A model generated the notes under the pieces. The model worked only from the letters and a program-made list of their open reading frames with translations. It was not told the DNA's origin and did not search any database. Positions 5,247-5,949 of a stretch of DNA of 5,949 nucleotides are shown piece after piece (position 1 is the stretch's first letter; the number at the start of each line of letters is the position of its first letter). This stretch comes from JANXDG01 sp964521665 (lineage in GTDB: Bacteria; Elusimicrobiota; Endomicrobiia; DTEH01): NCBI GenBank assembly GCA_964521665.1, contig CAZFSG010000063.1, positions 1 to 5,949 of the forward strand, given 5' to 3'. The translations under genes were made by a program, and so were the position numbers.

Positions 5247-5949
5247 ATTATACATTTCAAGTTGCCTACCTTAACACAATAAGACAAAAAAAAGTTATAC
5301 CTAAAAATGTTATACAAGAAATTGAAAACAATAAAAGTTTTACTTATCTTATTTCTGTCTTAAAAGAATATAAATACAGCAAAATTTTTTCTTTTACACC
5401 ACCTGAGATTTCTATCTTTGAATCAACAAATTTTGAAGATGTTTTACAAACAGAACTTAAGGAGACGATAGAGTTGATTTCATCTTTACTGTTAGAAAAA
5501 CATATATGGTTAACAAACTGGCTAAGATTTTTTATAAATTCAACTGAGATTTACTCAACAAATTTTATTTCATTTTTTGCTCAATATAACAAACTTTTTG
5601 ACAAACTCGGTTCTTATCTTTGTAAAAAATTATTTAATTTAGTTGTTGATTTTGAAAACATAAAACTTTTTTTGTCCTATGTTGTATTACAGAAACCTTT
5701 GCAAGAACTAATTTTTATTCCATTTGGTAACATTGACGAAAAAAAATTAAAACAATTATATCCGTCAATAGAAAATTTAAACAAACATCTTTATTATTCT
5801 TTTTATCCAAAAACAAAAGTTTCTGTCCAACTACAGGATGAAAACTTTAATTTTTATTTTAATTATTATTTAGAAGAACTTATCTGGGAAAGTAAATTTT
5901 TTTATTTCACAATAGAACCTATAGTTTTTTATTTTTTTGAGAAGTTTGT
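5243..5949 (+). CDS. V/A-type ATPase subunit C (3' end outside window)
   Basis: An open frame starts at ATG 5243 (MNYTFQVAYLNTIRQKK) and runs without a stop to the window edge, giving 235 codons of a family usually near 330-350 residues. Subunit C (NtpC/AtpC, the d-subunit homologue) is the funnel-shaped all-helical protein that sits on the rotor ring and links it to the central shaft. Supporting signs are the N-terminal A-Y-x-N-x-I-R pattern, the internal DFENIKLFLSYVVLQKPLQE segment, which resembles the conserved D-x-x-N-L-K-x-L-x-R repeat of the family, and the segment ELIWESKFFYFTIEPIVFYF, which resembles the family's fG-x-E-P-l-v-x-Y-l block. The Arg usual in D..N.K..LR is a Ser here, and the sequence is rich in Phe and Tyr, so it is a divergent member. 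Start and ATGA overlap with subunit E imply coupled translation. The remaining 100 or so residues lie beyond the right edge. Confidence 0.88.
   Translation, partial: MNYTFQVAYLNTIRQKKVIPKNVIQEIENNKSFTYLISVLKEYKYSKIFSFTPPEISIFESTNFEDVLQTELKETIELISSLLLEKHIWLTNWLRFFINSTEIYSTNFISFFAQYNKLFDKLGSYLCKKLFNLVVDFENIKLFLSYVVLQKPLQELIFIPFGNIDEKKLKQLYPSIENLNKHLYYSFYPKTKVSVQLQDENFNFYFNYYLEELIWESKFFYFTIEPIVFYFFEKF

Noticed and set aside
1..5949. CRISPR arrays, tRNA or rRNA genes, insertion sequences
   Set aside because: I saw no direct repeats with regular spacing, no tRNA-like cloverleaf, no rRNA sequence and no transposase reading frame.

Overview
This is a very AT-rich bacterial window; by eye most stretches are well under 30% G+C. 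Its core is the 5' part of an operon for a V/A-type rotary ATPase. The taxon cannot be fixed from the sequence. The low G+C, a bacterial V-type ATPase, a DUF4416 protein and an ECF sigma factor would fit an uncultured or host-associated lineage of the Elusimicrobiota/Omnitrophota kind, but that is only a guess.

Layout. Positions 1-312 (+) hold the decayed 3' part of a LysE-family membrane exporter, broken by frameshifts and stops and lacking its C-terminus. Positions 335-919 (-) encode an intact DUF4416 protein. Positions 920-997 are a divergent intergenic region with an imperfect 14-bp dyad and a candidate promoter. From 998 to the right edge everything is on the + strand and tightly packed: an ECF-type sigma factor (998-1618), a small soluble zinc-finger (zf-HC2) anti-sigma factor (1634-1897), and V-type ATPase subunits H/G (1894-2229), I (2220-4139), K (4148-4624), E (4629-5246) and C (5243-5949, cut by the window edge). 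The catalytic A and B subunits and the central-stalk D subunit are expected downstream, outside the window.

How the genes work together. Subunits H/G and E should pair as the peripheral stalk. Subunit I is the membrane stator with the essential Arg (R550). Subunit K forms the rotor ring, and C couples the ring to the central shaft. K carries the full set of side chains that bind Na+ in the Enterococcus hirae ring, so a sodium-coupled enzyme is predicted. The notable feature is that a sigma/anti-sigma pair leads the operon, and the anti-sigma stop codon overlaps the start of the first ATPase gene (ATGA). This suggests that a stress or envelope signalling module is co-expressed with, and may control, the ion pump.
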